Assembly: GCF_023343835.1 (NCBI RefSeq)
Contig: NC_064433.1
Location: 69,400,032-69,464,031, forward strand
Direction: 5' to 3'
Origin: Lagopus muta
Taxonomy: Eukaryota > Chordata > Aves > Galliformes > Phasianidae
DNA length: 64,000 nt
Shown here: positions 14,401 to 28,300 of the stretch, piece by piece
How positions within the stretch are numbered: the first letter of the stretch is position 1
Layout: each line of letters begins with the position of its first letter
Made by a program: the position numbers and the translations under genes
Notes under the pieces: model-generated
Seen by the model: only the letters and a program-made list of their open reading frames with translations
Told to the model about the DNA's origin: nothing
The model's database searches: none

Positions 14401-15574
14401 GAAATCTAGTTACAGTCATTGTGCATTTAGTGCTGTTGGGAGTCAGAGCTGAAAAAGCAACAATTTATAGGTTTCAGTTCCACTTAATGCAAGTCAGTCA
14501 TGGGATAAACAGATTTACCACGCCAGTAACTCCAAGATAAATTGGTAAGATGAACAAAATGATTTTAGAGTTTAGTAGAACTGCTGTCTGCGTTCAGCAT
14601 TAACACCTCATGCTTATACTATCATTACTTGGTTCTGAAGTGACTTTAAATGATGGGTGCATATTGATAGAAGAGGTGAAGCAAAGCGCAAAGTGCAGTG
14701 ACTTCTCAAAGTCATTCCAGAGATGCACCAAGAAAGCTAGAAAAGAAAACTAAGTCTTACAGGCTATAACCCTTTATTCATTAGTAACAACGCCTCGCTT
14801 TATGAACCTTTCATTTCCATCACTTGTTTATCATCTTTGTTTCTCCAGTGACAAAGTTCACAGAAATGTCATCATCCCCAGTCTCTTTTCTGAGTGTAAG
14901 AACTGGAATTCATACAGCTGCTGAAGAGTTGAACTTCGTGAGGTGCATATGGCTTCTCTTTATGTGGTGCCTTAACTATGTCTGAAGTCCATAGAACTAG
15001 TCCATTACAAACGCTGGAAATGCTACAATTAAGGTGTCAATTCTGATACATGATTATTCAAAATGTTTCTTCATGGAAACTGAGAATCCCACCCAGAAAT
15101 TGAAATAATTGAAAATTTGAAAATCCCTCCTTGAAATATTTGCTGTAAGTTGCACAGAAATTACAACTTCTGTCTTGTTTTCATACTTCTTATTACCTAA
15201 AGATAAATATCAATTCATATTCGAACCAGAAGTAACTTTGCAATAAGGAGATGGCTGCCCTAGGAATTCTGTAAAAATGTTCTTAAATTGCAAGTAGAAC
15301 AATATAATGTATGGCTTGATCACACAGAGTTGCTGGATGTTGACAAATCAGAAAAGATAAACTAAGGTAAATACTGAATTCTGACATTGTTTTGAGTTTG
15401 AATAATGACATTGTACTGGTGAGCTAGAAAACTACATTAGGTAAAGTAATAGCAAGAGCAGCAGCAAATCAAATCCTGTTAAATCGAAGATGAAATACAG
15501 ATGCTGAAGTGTACACTCTCTCAGTCACTTGGGCATGCACCAGACCAGATCTGCCCCCTCCTAAGATGGCATCA
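8484..15574. other. intergenic, no gene seen
   Basis: Long non-coding stretch. A slightly GC-richer block near 8,640-8,900 holds two overlapping short frames but no splice-flanked exon or domain. The remainder is AT-rich with scattered homopolymers, the main one at 11,811. Confidence 0.55.
11811..11858. repeat. T-rich low-complexity tract
   Basis: Runs of 6 to 10 T separated by single G over about 48 bp. It could be a decayed poly(A) tail of a minus-strand insertion or simple slippage; no element was recognised next to it. Confidence 0.9.
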
Positions 15575-15757
15575 CAACAGGTTGCCCAAGGAGGCTGTGG
15601 ATGCCCCATCCCTGGAGGTGTTTAAGGCCAGGCTGGATGTGGCTCTGGGCAGCCTGGTCTGGTGGTTGGTGACCCTGCACATAGCAGGGGGGTTGAAACT
15701 AGATGATCATCATGGTCCCTTTCAACCCAGGCCGTTCTATGATTCTATAATTCTCTA
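15575..15757 (+). mobile_element. CR1: CR1 LINE 3' end fragment
   Basis: Closely similar to the copy at 8,235: begins at the AACAGGTTGCCCAAGG block, carries GGCAGCCTGGTCTGGTGG and the GGGTTGAAACTAGATGATCA segment, and ends in three decayed ATTCTATGA-type repeats. 5'-truncated, non-coding. An open frame of about 100 codons across it is an accident of this repeat. Confidence 0.95.
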
Positions 15758-18082
15758 CCTCAAGAGATGGCACCACATGCTGCTGGTTCCAAATCTCAGA
15801 CACTGATAAAATACAAACAAGAATTAGAATTTGTCTAATAGCTGCTTTAAAACTGACCACAGGTTTCAATTCTATCAATTTCATGCAGTATGAAGAATCA
15901 GATGATACAGCAGACACTTCTCAGTTCTCCCCCTTATTCCTTAGCTGTATGTGGGCTACAGAAAAGCGTTTCATTAAAGAAATGGAAATACCAGAAACCA
16001 CTGTCACAAAATAACTATATTCCTACGTGGCATAATTGAAGCTGCAAGAAAAACAGCAAGTTGTCCTTACTAAATATTTTAAAATTAAACTGTACAAATT
16101 CTGACTTACACTCATTTTGTGAACTTTAAAAATGACTATTTCTATCTCCACACCTACGTATGTTCCCACACAAAGTACTGCATAAACTTACAGTGAAAGA
16201 ACACAGAGGATTATATCCTGACTGAGACTCATACCTTAAAACACAATAGAAATAGTAATAACCAGAGATACAGAAAGTGCAGAGTGAAAAGTCATACTCA
16301 GAGAGAGGAAGGTGGAAGTGAGGGAAGGTTAAATGCACAAACCCTCAAAAAATATGGAGTATTTTTTTGGAGTGAGTAGAGTTTCAGCAATGTTTCTGCA
16401 GCTGAAAAGGATAATAGAAAAAGGGGAGTCACACCCCACGATAACACCAAACACTGTGGACCACATAAATCAGGATTAAAACAGATACTTGAGTATAGCT
16501 TTCTCCTACGTATCAAACATATCTGATTGTCTCAGTTAAAGTATTGTATTAAATTTAGAAATATATGTCATAAAAATTAATTCAGATTTGTTCATATATT
16601 AACAGGCTATTTTGTTTATGATACTGCAGACATCACTCTAAGATTATTTTTCTGCCTATTCTTTTGAGAGAGAAAATTCCAAATTCAGAATGGTATTTTG
16701 GTACACAAAGGACTTTAAAGAAATCATCCTCCAAGATGTTTGTATGTTTACATCCTGAATGGCACAACTAAAGTCAGTAAAGTTCTTCCACTAATATTAG
16801 TTATGTTACTCCGTCCAGACAAACTCCAGCCTAAAACCTCTGAAAGGCTACAGCCTTTTTTCACCTCCCTTCTGCTCTTTCCTATTGGGTTTTGTAGTAT
16901 TTTTCATTTACTTTTCTCAGGTCTGCCACAGATAGGCTGGAAAACATCGAAGAAGTCTGTGAAGAAGAGAAACGCTTCTAATTTGTAAGCCATTAAACAT
17001 AAATAATGATTAGTTCCTTCATGTGCTGCAGTTCAACATAGTGAAACATGCATTTTTATAAATGTTTTTTTTGTTGTTGTTTGTTTTGTTTTTACAATTA
17101 GAAAAATTTTCCTATGCACAGCTGTTAACTAAAAGAAATCTTACTTGCCCAGTTTCTCTGAGCTCATTTAAGACCATCCAATATTCCTGCACTTACAGCT
17201 AAGTTAGTTTCAGAGGCAACAGGTTTAGGCTTCTACCACAAGAACAAAACAACTACTGTCACAAAACTTCAAATGCTGATCTAGAATGAATTCACCCTCC
17301 TCATTTAAATAATTTTAGAAAGCACTGAGAGGAAAATGTTGTCATGTCAGGCTCATATACTCAAGCAGCTACCCTCTGTCCTCCTAATCCTGTTGGGTAA
17401 TATGGGGAAACCAGTCACAGGACACACTTGCTCTGAAACAAATTGGTACTGTAGGTGATAAAGTCAGGCACAGATCTAATATTCAGTCCTGCAGCACTTT
17501 GGCCTGTTATGCTGCATAGCATAAGCTGACAAAGAGTGCATCTGTTTCTGTACCTACTATATAACAAGGGCCACTGATAAGGTCTACTGCACACAATGCT
17601 CAGGACATCATTTCAATCTGCTGGTGGGAACCTACAGTTTGGTGCACATGGCCTTGGAATGCAAAGCAGCGCTTGAGTTAAGAAAGGATTGAATGAATCA
17701 TACTGGTTAATAGACTGCAAGCTCTGAGACACATTCCTCAAAGGCAGTAACTTCATCCAGCCTGAACAGAATTTTCAGGCTCGGGGAGCTCGATTGCGCC
17801 AAGTAGTCACAGATTGAATGGAAAAATAAAATTTAAAAAGAAAAGCAAATAAGTTTCCTAGGCTCCCAGTGTCTAACATGGTTGTAAACTTCTATTTTTA
17901 TCAGCATTATTAAAAAAGTTATAGGGGCTCCAACCTGCCCTGTTGCCATTATGCAGCAAAAAAATCGGAGAGAAAGTTCCACCTGAAGCCCCAGCACAGG
18001 GAAAATGCTGCCTGCCTCTGCTCGCTGCAAAACTGCTTTCCGTGTAGCCATCTAGTGGAAAACAACAGGAATGTTCTCAATT

Positions 18083-18108
18083 GGGGGGGGGGGGGGGGGG
18101 GGGGGGGG
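18083..18108. repeat. G26 homopolymer
   Basis: Twenty-six uninterrupted G on the plus strand, followed by AGGGTTGG, then a 17-base A run (18,128-18,144) and GGAAAGG-type purine repeats to about 18,165. Long poly-G is rare in vertebrate DNA, can fold as a G-quadruplex, and is often mis-sized in assemblies. Confidence 0.95.
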
Positions 18109-21100
18109 AGGGTTGGAAGAAAAGGCAAAAAAAAAAAAAAAAAGGAAAGGAAAGGAGGAGGATTACCACAGACGTTCAGAAGATCCCAGTATAAATATCT
18201 GGTAAGTCAAAAGGGACAGATACCTCACTGAAACTCTTACTAACAGATAATTTGCAGTTACACAGTAGCAGTTTTATTAATCTGCCTCCTGCCTTTAAGA
18301 AAACATAATAAAGTATCCCCAGACGTAATGGGTTTATTTCTCATATCGGCTTGGTTTTACTTTGTCAGAACTCTATTCTAATTTACAAGAGTTTATTTCT
18401 TATTACATAAAGGTAAATGAGATGGGAACTGGGTCTATTAAGAGTATATTTAATTGCCTCCCCAAGCAATTTTTTTCTAATTTTTTATTTATCTATTTAT
18501 TTTGATACCATGGCTTGCTTATTTAAAACACGCAGACAACTAATGGAAAAACTTACCTGCTGCCTGAAGAAAGCCAGCTTTGTTTTTGCTGTTAGCACAG
18601 GCTCAGGTGACTCCGAAGGACTGAGGCTTCACTGAAGTTGTTAGCAGGTTGTTTCCTGCTCAGTTCTGCTGTATCTTGTGGGGAAAAAATGCTGCTTTTT
18701 TGCAAGTGAGAAGCAAAAGTGCAAATGCACAAAGCACTGCACCAACTTAGTAAGGAAACCACGAGGGACAAATGAGACATTACTTCAGCTACAGCAGCAA
18801 CTGAGCAAGGAGACAAAGCACAGCTGGGCTATGCTACACCATAAATAAATACCTCCGTGTTTCCATTTATTAACAAAAAGGGAATGCACATCTGTATTAC
18901 CTGTCCTTTTTCCCCTGTTCCTTCTTCACTCAGATCCTTTCATTTTATGCCAGCTTCACAAGAAACAGTTACTCTGAAAGACTACCAGATGATCCAATTA
19001 AGGGCAGCAGTGGTAAGAGAATGTTAATCCACCAGCTTTTTGGACTAGAATCACATTTCTACTTCAGTTTTTCCACCTTTAAAACAAGAGGCATGGCATG
19101 ATGAAAAACACAAGGGGTTGGAATCCTTTTATTGTGAGATTAATCTTGTCATGTAAGTTTTGGTATTAATGACAGTGAAGTGTACGGATGAAATACTCCG
19201 TAAAATAAATTCTAACAACTAATCATCTCTTCTAGTTCTTGCCTAATTTACAAGAGATGAGAACTCTAACAGCTGCACATCTGGCTCTAGGTTGTGCCCA
19301 TACATTGATTAAATGACAAGAGATTTGGCTTTAATATTTGCAAAGCATTCTGAGGGTAAAAGACACTAACCACCTTCAAAGTACTATTCTGGAGGTGAAT
19401 GGAAAAACTGAAGATACCAGCAGTAGTAGTATGTTCAAACCATAACATTAAAAACCTGATTTCTCATTTTGAAAAGTATCTTCCTTACTGATGCCAACAG
19501 AGCCAAATGTTACCCTGTACGATAAATGCATATGAAAATTTTGGACTGCAAAACAGAGGATCACAGTGAGGTAGACTTCTTTGTTTTCAGTTCTACCTTG
19601 CTTCACAAAGAGCTGACAGAACTGGACTGACTTAGGCTGTCTGAAGAGCAAGTTTCCATCTTGTCTAAATAGAATTTGTCATTGCATGGTTGAGTTTTAT
19701 TTACAATTTGAGCTCTTTCTCACTCTAACATAGTCCCATAAAATAAACAAGCAACTACAGACTCTGAGTTCTTCTAGGCTTTTACTTGCATTTTTCCTTG
19801 AAACACAAAAGCCTCATTTTTATTTTTCTGAATTGCCAGCGTTTACTTGCACAACTCCCATTAATATTGATGGGAATTAAACATCTCAAAAATCCCAATG
19901 CACACAAGAGAGAATAGACTCCTAAGTGAATGCTTCTTACAAAATGACAAAGAACTGTAGTCTTTGCAAAAGCCGACAAAGAGTATTCTTCAGTTTAATG
20001 CTCTAATAAGTGTCCTATTATCCATTTAGTTCAATTACACTGAATGAGTCTGGCTTTTCCAAAGCTTTTTACTTTGTTACATGGAGTACAGAGAGGCTGA
20101 CAAGAAAGATGAGCCATTGCTAGCTCTTGGGTAGTTATACTGATCTCTCTCTGTACCTCAGAAAGAAATAGGATCCACTCATTAGCAGAAAGGAAACAGG
20201 TATCACAATAGCTCCCAGTAGAGCCCTCAAGGCACAAATATGACAATGATCCCATTGTAAACCTCTTACCACCAAAATGTTTGTACTCTCATCCATTACC
20301 AAACCTTTAGGGACACAGACTTAGAAAACAAGGAAGAAATGTCTCCCATCTGAACTGTTCTGAAGAATATTAGACCACACTGAACAATTTAAGCCGAGAG
20401 CTACAAAATTTTTGATATGCTTTTGAATTCTGAGAAATTGGTTTTGTTGTTTTTAAGCTACAGTGACTTCTTCTAAAAGATATCTACTTTCTTTTGAGAA
20501 GAGGCCCTTCAAAAGGCTACAGAATGGGACACAAACACACGTTACTTTCACGCGAAGAAAGCCTACAGAGATTTTTTAAGTGTATGAGACACAATAATGA
20601 ACTATTTAAACTTATCAAAGGCGTCAGTATTTGAAAATATTGGATAGAAAATAACTACAGACATTGAAGAGAATTTTGGATTTTCTTTTTTGCATATGCT
20701 GTATATGTGTAAAGTTAGAGTATATGTAAATATTTCTGTATAATCTTTGTCTTTTAAAGTTCATTCTTAAGCAATTCATCCAGCTTGCAATGTCTGTAAT
20801 TACTGTACAGATAGGTAACTACTTTATCTAGGCAGACAAGCAAACACTGCATAGCCAGTACCCAGGCCTCCAAGCTCCACTGTCATGTTAGATTACTAGC
20901 AGTTCTGAAGAAGCCAGTAGTCTTCATACTGGAAGTACAGATTTTAACAGTGACAGATGGAAATTTTCAGAGGAGACTAGTAGTAGATATATTGCATGTA
21001 TGTAGTCAATTTAGTAAATACTCCAGTTTCTTAAATTACTTCAACAAGTATTTATGCAATGGAGTGCCACTACTTCACAGAAATCCCTATAGCATCTTGG

Positions 21101-21273
21101 GTAGTAACATGTTTTTTGAAAAGTCTCTTTTTTTTCTTTTTTTTTTGTAATGAGGTGCACCACAACAGTAACTTGAGAGGCTTACAATTTATACAGCAAA
21201 CCATAAAAAATTTAAAAAAACTATATTGGTAAACAGACACACACAGAAAGATATATACATACATATGCACTAC

Positions 21274-21293
21274 ATATATATATATATATATAT
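21274..21293. repeat. AT dinucleotide microsatellite
   Basis: About ten AT units within a wider alternating purine/pyrimidine region (21,230-21,310) that also has ACAC and TACATA steps. Confidence 0.9.
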
Positions 21294-22640
21294 GAACATA
21301 CATGTACATGCAAGAAATTCATCCTTGATATGGTTATTTGAGTTTATAATAAGGACTGATTAAAATACCAGACAATTCTCTTTTTTTTAGCCATTCTTGA
21401 TTGTGGGCATGTCAGATTACTGTTCATTTCTATGTATTGAAAGAATCTAAGAGATACAGCAGTTGGATTCTTCATCCCTTCTATCTTTGACTTAGTTTTG
21501 AATGCTGCTGGGGTGATACAAACTATTACAGATTTACCAGATTTACCACTTGCTTTCCAGTGTCTACTTGTTTAAACAGAACCAGACCGTGTAAGCAGGA
21601 GCAACTTTATGATCACCTAAATATTTCAATCAGAAGAGTATTTCCACCATTACAATTACAAGGATATTGTGTCTAGTATAGATGCAGTTATAGTTACACC
21701 ATTTTGTCTTCTGTCAGTTACTACTCTATTGCCCCAAGGAATAAGCCTTGTTTGAGTTAAAATTTCTCTCATTATACATCGATACTTCAAAACCAAAATG
21801 ACTTCTTTATGGAAATATTCCAAGCATGCAGATTTATTCCACATAATGGGGAAAGTTCATTTGTCCATGTATTCTCATGTGCATTTCCCCCCAGCAAATA
21901 TCCCACCTTGCAGCAGGAAAATATGATGCTTGCCTTTCCCCACGAGAAACATTCAACATTCTCATCTACGCTATGGCATTTGTGCGTGAAGGAGAGCAAT
22001 TGAACTGACTTTCAGCTTTTCATACTAAGAATGACCAAAATGTTGGAAATATTGGTCACTTCTGGTGCATAGAGGGATAAGGCACATGGCTGTCAATCAC
22101 ATCTGTGGAAAGTCAAGGCTAAAGGCATAATGTGCTCGAAAGAAATTCTCTTAGTAGCAGAAAATGTATTGCATGGTTTAAGGATGTTGTCATATGATAA
22201 TATCTTTCAAATGTTTCATAAAATGTGCAGTGGCAATAAGCATTTGATGCTGCACTTGACCATCAGAAAGAGCTTTCCAGAAAAATGCTTTTTCTATTGA
22301 AGTCAATTCTTGTTTCCATTCAGTAGCAAACATGTTAACAAAAGAATGAACACGAGCAAATCATTCTCTCCATCTGTGATTATATAAAACACATCAGTTT
22401 TCAGAAATCTTGAGATGTAATTACTTATGGTCTCACTGATCTCAGCTCTTGAAGTATTTTGCCTTTAAATTCTTTTTTGGTATATCTTCAGTGATTCAAA
22501 CCAACTTCTTGTCTTTAGACAGTCAATAATAATTTGAGAGTTAGATTCTAAAATAAAAGTTCTCTTTTCAATAGAAGTGTTTATCTGTGAGAAATGAAAT
22601 ACCACATGGAACAATATCAAAAAGACCAAAAAGAACTGGC

Positions 22641-22668
22641 AAAAAAAAAAAAAAAAAAAAAAAAAAAA
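22641..22668. repeat. A28 homopolymer
   Basis: Pure A run. Looks like a possible poly(A) tail, but no processed gene or LINE/SINE body was recognised on its left side. Confidence 0.9.
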
Positions 22669-24739
22669 GCCTCTCAAAACGTCCATAGAATTTATAATAC
22701 TATTTCAGGCTTGGAAAACTATAACATACTTTAAAGACAGCAGGAAATCTGTACTGGGAAGATGCGTCAGAAAGACGTTTTTATCAGTTAGACAAGTGTT
22801 GTTTAGTAGGTTCAACTCACCAAATACTGAAATCAATACAAAAACTTCAACTATCATTACCGAATACTGTTTTGATCTGAAGAAGAATTGCTGTCTCTCC
22901 ATTTGTATTTAGAAGCTAATTCTTCACAATCTGTATTGGCCATGTCAGAATCTTAATTTTTCAGAATAAATGTATTTACCAAGTTTCATGTCACTTTCCT
23001 TTCCTTTCAGTAACTGGTAAGAAGGAAAAATGTCTTGTCATAACACATTCTCCATAATACTTTTAGCTGATTGTGGCTTAAATACAATATACAAATGAAA
23101 TTGAAAAACTGGAGGCTCGCTGCTCTTACCAACCTTATCAAGAAATAATTGAAAGAGTGAGTACTGAATTTATGTTTACGCAGGACATATGTTTGGACAT
23201 AATCATTGAATTTACTTTTCTTTCACCCATCTTCCAAGTGTTCTTGTGTTAGTAACTTGCTTATTATCAATGAACTGTGAAGTGTATTTTAGGAACACAT
23301 TCATAAATTACAGTTTGTTTTGTTCCGTTGAAATCTCGTTTTCTTACACCTTTCCATAAAAAATTCGGCAGTCTACTAAGAGAGTAAAAATAACATCATA
23401 CTGATCTGGGCTTCTTTATGTATAGCATAAAAAGCAGTCAAGGATGCCAACGAAACAAGCAATTTTCAAGTGATCTTTAATTTGCCATGAATTTGAGAGA
23501 AGGAGAGAAGCATTTCTGGTAAACATAAAAATATTCCAAAATATTTTTGATCAACATTCTGATCAACATTCTAACTGTAAATGGCCTGCCAAAAGAATTT
23601 TTCAAAGCTCTGCTTAACAAGGGTTTAGATACAGGCAAAATTGCTTTGAAAGAAATGAAATTTGTTTCCCTGCTTAACTTCAGTATTATTATTTGCTGAA
23701 TGAAACAGAGATCTACAAATTAAATTCTTGCAATTTAGACTCAAATTAAACAAAAAGGAATGGTGTAATGTTTTCAGAAATAGATGTAGTGTGTTTAGAG
23801 ATAGATTTACTGATTTAACACCCCTGGTACTCCATGCCAATTTTTCAGGAGGCTTTAGAGGACAGGTAGAAATAAAAGCTTTCTAATACCCAGTCTATGA
23901 ACAAAGGCAATGCCAAATCCAATTTGCTATTCCCTAAAACATGTTTTAAATAACTGCAAAAGGCAAATTTAACTGTAGTTACTCAAGGGATGAGGCCAGT
24001 CCATTCGTTCCTTTGCTAGAGGCCATGACGTTGAGTAATTATTAGAATGTTTCTTATTGTTAATGTTTGAAGGGAATAAATGGCTATGTACAAGTGTTTA
24101 CCTGAGCACCATTTATTGATTGGTTGACTTCCAAATCATCTGTGGCAGATCACTTCTAGTCTCAGCAGTAAGCAGAACACGAGATATTTGGCAAATATAT
24201 ATCTCTATAAAGCCTCTCCTGGCCATGCCTATGGAATCTGGAGGCTTCACAACATCTGAAATGTATTTTCAGTAGTATTTTCAAGCTTGTATTTGGTGTG
24301 ATCAGAACTGTAACTGAGGATTCACAGAGTTTAGAGCTTTAACTCTGAGACTAAAAGTGACTATTAACCACATAAAGCCTGTCATTCTAGTCTCATGAAA
24401 ATTTGATGTGCCATCAGTGCATAGGTGGAGAGACTGCATAAACTTTATGGCCTGTATTAGACTTTCTGACTGAATGGAATAATTTGGACAGCTTTTGAAA
24501 GGGATCTCACTGCTGAGAATTCAGGCTGTCTTTCAGAATCCAATACATTTCTTGATTTTTATTCTAGAATAGTGGGTGCTAAAAGAAACAAGGAAATCAA
24601 TATTATTTTCACTTTTAGAGCATTAATAGCATGTCTATTCCCTCTATTTCCCCCTCAGTATCCCCTCTTTAATTCCACCATAGCACAATTTAATTACATT
24701 TTAAAAACTGTGGGCAGGAACTTCCTTTCCTGAACATAA

Positions 24740-25312
24740 GCACACTGTCGGGTCATGTTCAGCCGAGTGTCAACCAACACTCCCAGGTCCCTTTCCTCTT
24801 CACAGTCATCCAGCCACTCATCCCCAAGCCTGTAGCGCTGCATGGGGTTGTTGTGGCCAAAGAGCAGGATCCGGCACTTGGCCTTGTTGAACCTCATCCC
24901 ATTCACCTCAGCCCAGTGATCCAGCCTATCTAGATTGCTCTGAAGAGCCTCCCTACCCTCAGGCAGATCAACACCACCACCCAGCTTGGTGTCATCTGCA
25001 AACTTACTGAGGATGCACTCAGTCCCCTCATCTAGGTTATCAATAAAGATATTAAACAAGATGGGCCCCAGTACCGACCCTTGGGGGACACCACTTGTAA
25101 TGGGTCGCCAGCTGGACTTAGCTCCATTCACCACTACCCATTGGGCATGGCCCTTAGCCAGTTCCTTACCCAAAGAAGGGTACACCTGTCCAGGCCATGG
25201 GCAGCCAGTTTCCACTGGAGAATGCTGTGAGAGACCGCGTCAAAGGCTTTGTTGAAGTGTAGGTAGACTACATCAACAGCCTTTCCCTCATCTACCAGTC
25301 TGGTCACCCGCA
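24740..25312 (-). mobile_element. CR1: CR1 LINE, reverse-transcriptase fragment of ORF2
   Basis: Minus-strand piece of the CR1 ORF2 reverse transcriptase. Readable in order: a KAFD segment near 25,240 (palm), then [11 protein letters not shown] near 25,095-25,063, and the catalytic FADD at 24,991-25,002, followed by the KLGG and thumb region with [16 protein letters not shown] near 24,800. The frame is open from 25,215 to 24,740, but upstream of it, near 25,150, a frameshift separates the WVRNWL segment from the rest. The copy lacks both its 5' part and, unusually for CR1, its 3' end and terminal repeats. Similarity to the CR1 sequence stops at about 24,740; the few codons beyond are flank. 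Dead copy. Confidence 0.95.
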
Positions 25313-28300
25313 CATTTTATGGAAATTGTAGATCTGATGACCAAGAGATCAGTATTCATGCCTATTTTCGCATTTGTTTATTCTTCCCAGCCCTGTCTTC
25401 CCTACTTCTAAAGGTTATTACCACATGCAGTTTGAGACTGCACTTTAGGCCAGATCTGAAGAAAGATCTAGCTGAAAATAATTCCTAGGAAGAAAGCAGT
25501 AACTACAGAAATGAGATCAAGCCCTGAGAGAGGAGTGGTATGTAATAATCTCCAGCCTTTATAGGCTGGACAGACCATAATGTTAGCACAGTAGGTTTTG
25601 CCAGCTGGGAGAAAAGTGATCCAGAAGAAAAATAACAATTAAAAATGAAGATGTGGGCTAAAATAATCTCCCTTAAGAAATTCTGTAGAGAACAAAGTGC
25701 TTTGATTCAACCGTAGGATATGAAGAAGTAAAATCTCTGTGACTCTATACCATAGGGCAAAGGCCTTAAGGGTAAGACAGTAGGCATACAGCTCCTTCAT
25801 TGCATTAAAATACCATTTTCTCATGTTATGTTCAAGCTATGCAGACTAAATATATTGGATGCTGAACTCAGAGAGGATGCAAATCTGTGGCCTCTACTCC
25901 TTCAAAGTCCTGAACCTCCTCAATATAGGGATCAGTGAAGGCAGTAATGCAAGTCAAAATGAAAATTTGCCTACAGAAAAATCAGTACATATTTCAGCTA
26001 CGTTTAAACACAGACATCCCCCTCCTCCAGCAGTAATGATCCATTTGGTTTGGTATTAAAATATCACTTAATCCCGTCAAGAACATAGAGAATTCAAAGC
26101 ATTTGCAACTTTGCAATTTCCAGTGCATTACCCACAACATTTTTAGCCAGGTTATTAAATTCACCACATTCTTTTAACAGGGATGACTTTCCAGATTCAC
26201 CATGATGACCAAAATGCCTCAGCTGACTGAGTCATCTTCCTTGTGTCACAAAAAGCAGCTAGACATAGAAAAAATAGCTTTCTGCAGACAGGCACAGTTG
26301 GCTGCACAGTCAGCCATATGTGTCAGCTACTAATGTATAGATTAACATGCTCTCTTGAGGAAAAAGCATTATCAGGAGTCTTTTAGAAATAAGAATATTA
26401 TAGGGACAATGTAGTTACATTACTAATGGACAATACTGCTAAGAAGAGGCTTTTTATTAAAGCCTATTATTTGGTTTAGTGAAAATTATAGCTTAACTGC
26501 TGTTCAGACTGCTTCCCCCCTGAAGAGCATATTATTTCAAGTATTTCTAGATGTGAAATGAGGGCTTTATTGTCTCAGATTTTGAAGAAGAAAAGATGAG
26601 AACAAATCATAATGTTTCCTGACATTTTTTCTATACTTGTATCACAAGGATTTAAAAAACACCTTATACAATAGCTCTGAGTACCATTTTCCTGCAATAC
26701 TTGCTTCCAACTAAAGTGAATTGCTATTTCAATTGATTTGGATATTATGGGTAGCCCCCTTATATTTTGATCCCTTGAGAGTCTTCTCTTTAACACTGAG
26801 TTCAAAGTTGTTGCGTTGTTGTTTTGTTTTGTTTTTTTAAATATGCTTTTTCCCCCCCACAAATAACTTTGATCATTTGTCTCACTGTTGACATTCATTA
26901 ATTATACACACTGGGATGAATCTACATCTAGCTTGGCTACCGGAAAAGCCTCTCTCTTCTCTCAGGGAATGGCAGTGGGACCACATCATATCATTGTACA
27001 GAAAAAGTGGGCTCGTTGCTGTGGACAGACAAAAAGGTGAGAGGATTCACAACCAACATTGTGTTAATTATCTTTAATTCAGGCAAAGCCTACTCATAGT
27101 ATAACTCATGTTTATTAAGAAAAAAAAAAAAAAAAAAAAAAAAGAGGAATGGCTGCAAACTCAGAAAAATAGCTGGTGCTTTCTGGCTGTGTTAAATGAG
27201 CTCACTGCAGTGGAAAGATCCAGTTAGTCAACGATGTATTTAGGAGGCATGATAAAGCACATTTTATAAAGCTGCTTGATACAAATTCCCTCATATTTTT
27301 GCATCTAGCTTAATAATCTCTAATGGTAAGGAAAAGGTTACTCTTTGGAGTACGGTAATTGCCAGTAACAAGGCCTGAGTTGGTATTGTTTTACATAATG
27401 ATAGCGTGTCAAACTTTCTGTCATTTCTTCTCTGTAATGGAAATTCGCAATGGTAACATGGTAACATGCAGAGAAGTTAGCAAAGTAGTAATGAAATAGC
27501 TTTTATTTGCTAGGATAAGAGTCAAAACATGTATCTTATTAAATCCAGAATCAATGTTTCCCCATTCCATAAATATTTTAGAGATCTCAAATCTAACTTC
27601 TTCACAAGAGCAAAAGGTGGGACTTCTGAACAAGAGAAAAAGCAAGAGATTGGCTTTTGAAGTCAGCACAGTGAAAACAAAGCAACAAAATAACAACAAC
27701 AACAAAAAACAGATATAAATTGTGCACTTCAGGCATGATCCAACCAGGGTAACACAAAATATACTGCCAACACTTAAAATATAAAGAAATAAAATTATTA
27801 ACTTTTTCTTAACTATTTTATGGCCCCCTGAGCAGTCACAAAAATTAAGAAATGATCTTATGTTAATGGACTTAGGCAAGTGCAATGCACACTAAGGGGA
27901 TAAAATACCCATGGTAATAAAAAATGACATGCCACAATCACAGAGGTGAGTGTCTTGCAGGTAAATGTCTGCTTAAGGCAGCCACAACTTGCTGCCTGTG
28001 TGGAAAGCATGAGCTCACTGAAGAAGAGCAGGGTGAGGTGAAGGAGGGCAGACTGCTTCCAGCTGCTCCTCCCATTTCTGGGAAACGAGAGGGAAGCAGG
28101 AGGTGCAATATGTGCTCATTCATCTTTGTCTTCTGTCTCTGGACTTAGAACTTGAACTGGATTAGAGTTTTAGCATAAACAGGATGGAAAAAGTGGTAGA
28201 AAGAACAAAATATATATGCACATTCAGATTCTACATTAGAACACAAAGAGATGGCAGGGCCTCTAAGTCAGTGAGATAGTCAAGGGGAGCAACTGGGAAA

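Larger units (their letters stand above)
15758..24739. other. intergenic, no gene seen
   Basis: AT-rich non-coding DNA of about 9 kb. No interspersed repeat was recognised by eye. It contains the G26 run, an AT dinucleotide tract and an A28 run listed separately. Confidence 0.55.

Noticed and set aside
22641-22668. A28 run as tail of a processed pseudogene
   Set aside because: The sequence to the left shows no gene-like or LINE-like body and no flanking target duplication could be identified.
27421-27885. 154-codon minus-strand frame with hydrophobic stretches
   Set aside because: AT-rich composition gives Leu/Ile/Phe by default; no domain, no splice context, no sign of selection visible.
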